Shown one piece after another: positions 6,910 through 7,256 of a stretch of DNA of 7,256 nt; within the stretch, counting starts at the first letter, position 1; each line of letters opens with the position of its first letter. The notes under the pieces are model-generated. The model searched no databases. It was not told where the DNA came from and saw nothing but the letters and a program-made list of their open reading frames with translations. The stretch comes from Treponema sp. (GTDB lineage: Bacteria > Spirochaetota > Spirochaetia > Treponematales > Treponemataceae). The translations under genes were made by a program, and so were the position numbers. The stretch spans positions 1 through 7,256 of the forward strand of contig JAFZWX010000088.1 in the NCBI GenBank assembly GCA_017617145.1, given 5' to 3'.

Positions 6910-7256
6910 CTGGCTGCTCCTCGATCTACGGCGGAACCGCTCCGACAATTCCTTACTGCAAGAACAAAAACGGCATGGGTCCGGCATGGGCGAACAGCCT
7001 TTTCGAAGACAACGCTGAGCACGGCTTCGGTATCGCTCTCGCTGTCAAACAGAAAAGAAACACCCTTGAAGCTCTCATGAAGAAAGCTATCGAAAATCCG
7101 ACCTGCGAATGCGGCGACACCCTCTGCGAAGAAGCTAAAAAACTCTTCCAGGAATGGATCGACAACAAAGAAGACGCAGAAAAGACGAAAGAGCTCTACC
7201 CGAAGATCATGAACGTCCTCGCAAACGGCGATCCTTGCTGCGAAACGCTCGACAGG
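6909..7256 (+). pseudogene. nifJ: nifJ internal segment lacking its 5' part (displaced 3' copy, runs past window end)
   Basis: The frame beginning at 6909 is open for 116 codons to the window end and encodes the TPP-domain region of PFOR: GCSSIYGGTAP, then GPAWANSLFEDNAEHGFG, then a Cys-rich CECGDTLC segment. The Cys codon at 6915-6917 matches the family GCSSIYG cysteine that ligates the cluster nearest TPP. Homology begins abruptly at about 6909-6912, and TAA at 6903-6905 closes the frame upstream, so the hundreds of N-terminal residues a PFOR needs are absent. In a normal PFOR this region lies N-terminal to the segment encoded at 1-413. From family memory about 80-90 residues separate the two, so the visible pieces do not overlap. 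It is most likely a nonfunctional duplicate 3' fragment. Confidence 0.9.

Noticed and set aside
436..6920. Short shared sequence between the terminator arm (cggctcccc) and the right junction (tggctgctcc) as an attachment-site repeat
   Set aside because: The match is short and imperfect, and the terminator arm is explained by its stem pairing.
6953..7168. Minus-strand 71-aa ORF in the right flank
   Set aside because: It is antisense to a strongly recognisable PFOR segment and has no independent support. The other minus-strand ORFs inside the RM genes were dropped for the same reason.
1..7256. CRISPR arrays, tRNA or rRNA genes, inverted-repeat transposon ends
   Set aside because: No regularly spaced repeats, cloverleaf-like segments or matching terminal inverted repeats were seen at the island borders or elsewhere.

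Overview
The window is an AT-rich restriction-modification (RM) island of about 6.4 kb (roughly 464-6908) flanked on both sides by pieces of nifJ, the gene for pyruvate:ferredoxin/flavodoxin oxidoreductase (PFOR). All genes are on the + strand. The flanks are GC-richer (32 of 60 bases at 301-360) than the island (17 of 60 at 3301-3360), and their codon choice is rich in ctc, gtc, gct and cgc, unlike the island. PFOR indicates an anaerobic bacterium. The phylum cannot be fixed from this sequence, though a gut or rumen type anaerobe is plausible.

Layout: (1) 1-413, the 3' end of nifJ with its stop, followed by a perfect UUCG-loop intrinsic terminator at 436-463. (2) 464-634, an open frame with no usual start codon, read as the 3' remnant of a gene cut at the left junction; its stop overlaps the next start (ATGA). 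(3) 631-3642, one 1003-aa protein carrying a complete cytosine-C5 methyltransferase followed by an adenine-N6 methyltransferase. (4) 3620-4816, a 398-aa HNH endonuclease overlapping the methyltransferase gene by 23 bases. (5) A 77-base gap with a 17-base palindrome and a possible 26-codon ORF. (6) 4894-6909, a 671-aa GHKL ATPase fused to a PD-(D/E)XK-type nuclease domain. (7) From 6909 to the window end, an internal piece of nifJ without its 5' part.

The nifJ pieces are in the reverse of gene order: the right-hand piece encodes residues that lie before those encoded by the left-hand piece. A simple insertion into nifJ would give the opposite order. The layout fits an intact nifJ on the left, the RM island, and a displaced 3' copy of nifJ on the right, meaning insertion with a long target duplication or integration of a circle carrying the nifJ 3' end. 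No integrase, transposase or terminal inverted repeat is visible.

Functionally, the bifunctional methyltransferase would protect host DNA, probably at an asymmetric site with a modifiable C and A. The HNH protein is the likely restriction enzyme. The GHKL-PD-(D/E)XK protein resembles the MutL/MORC-like ATPases known from some RM operons and would add an ATP-dependent clamp or second nuclease. The parts belong to known families; the four-activity combination and its placement in a duplicated nifJ are the most interesting aspects.
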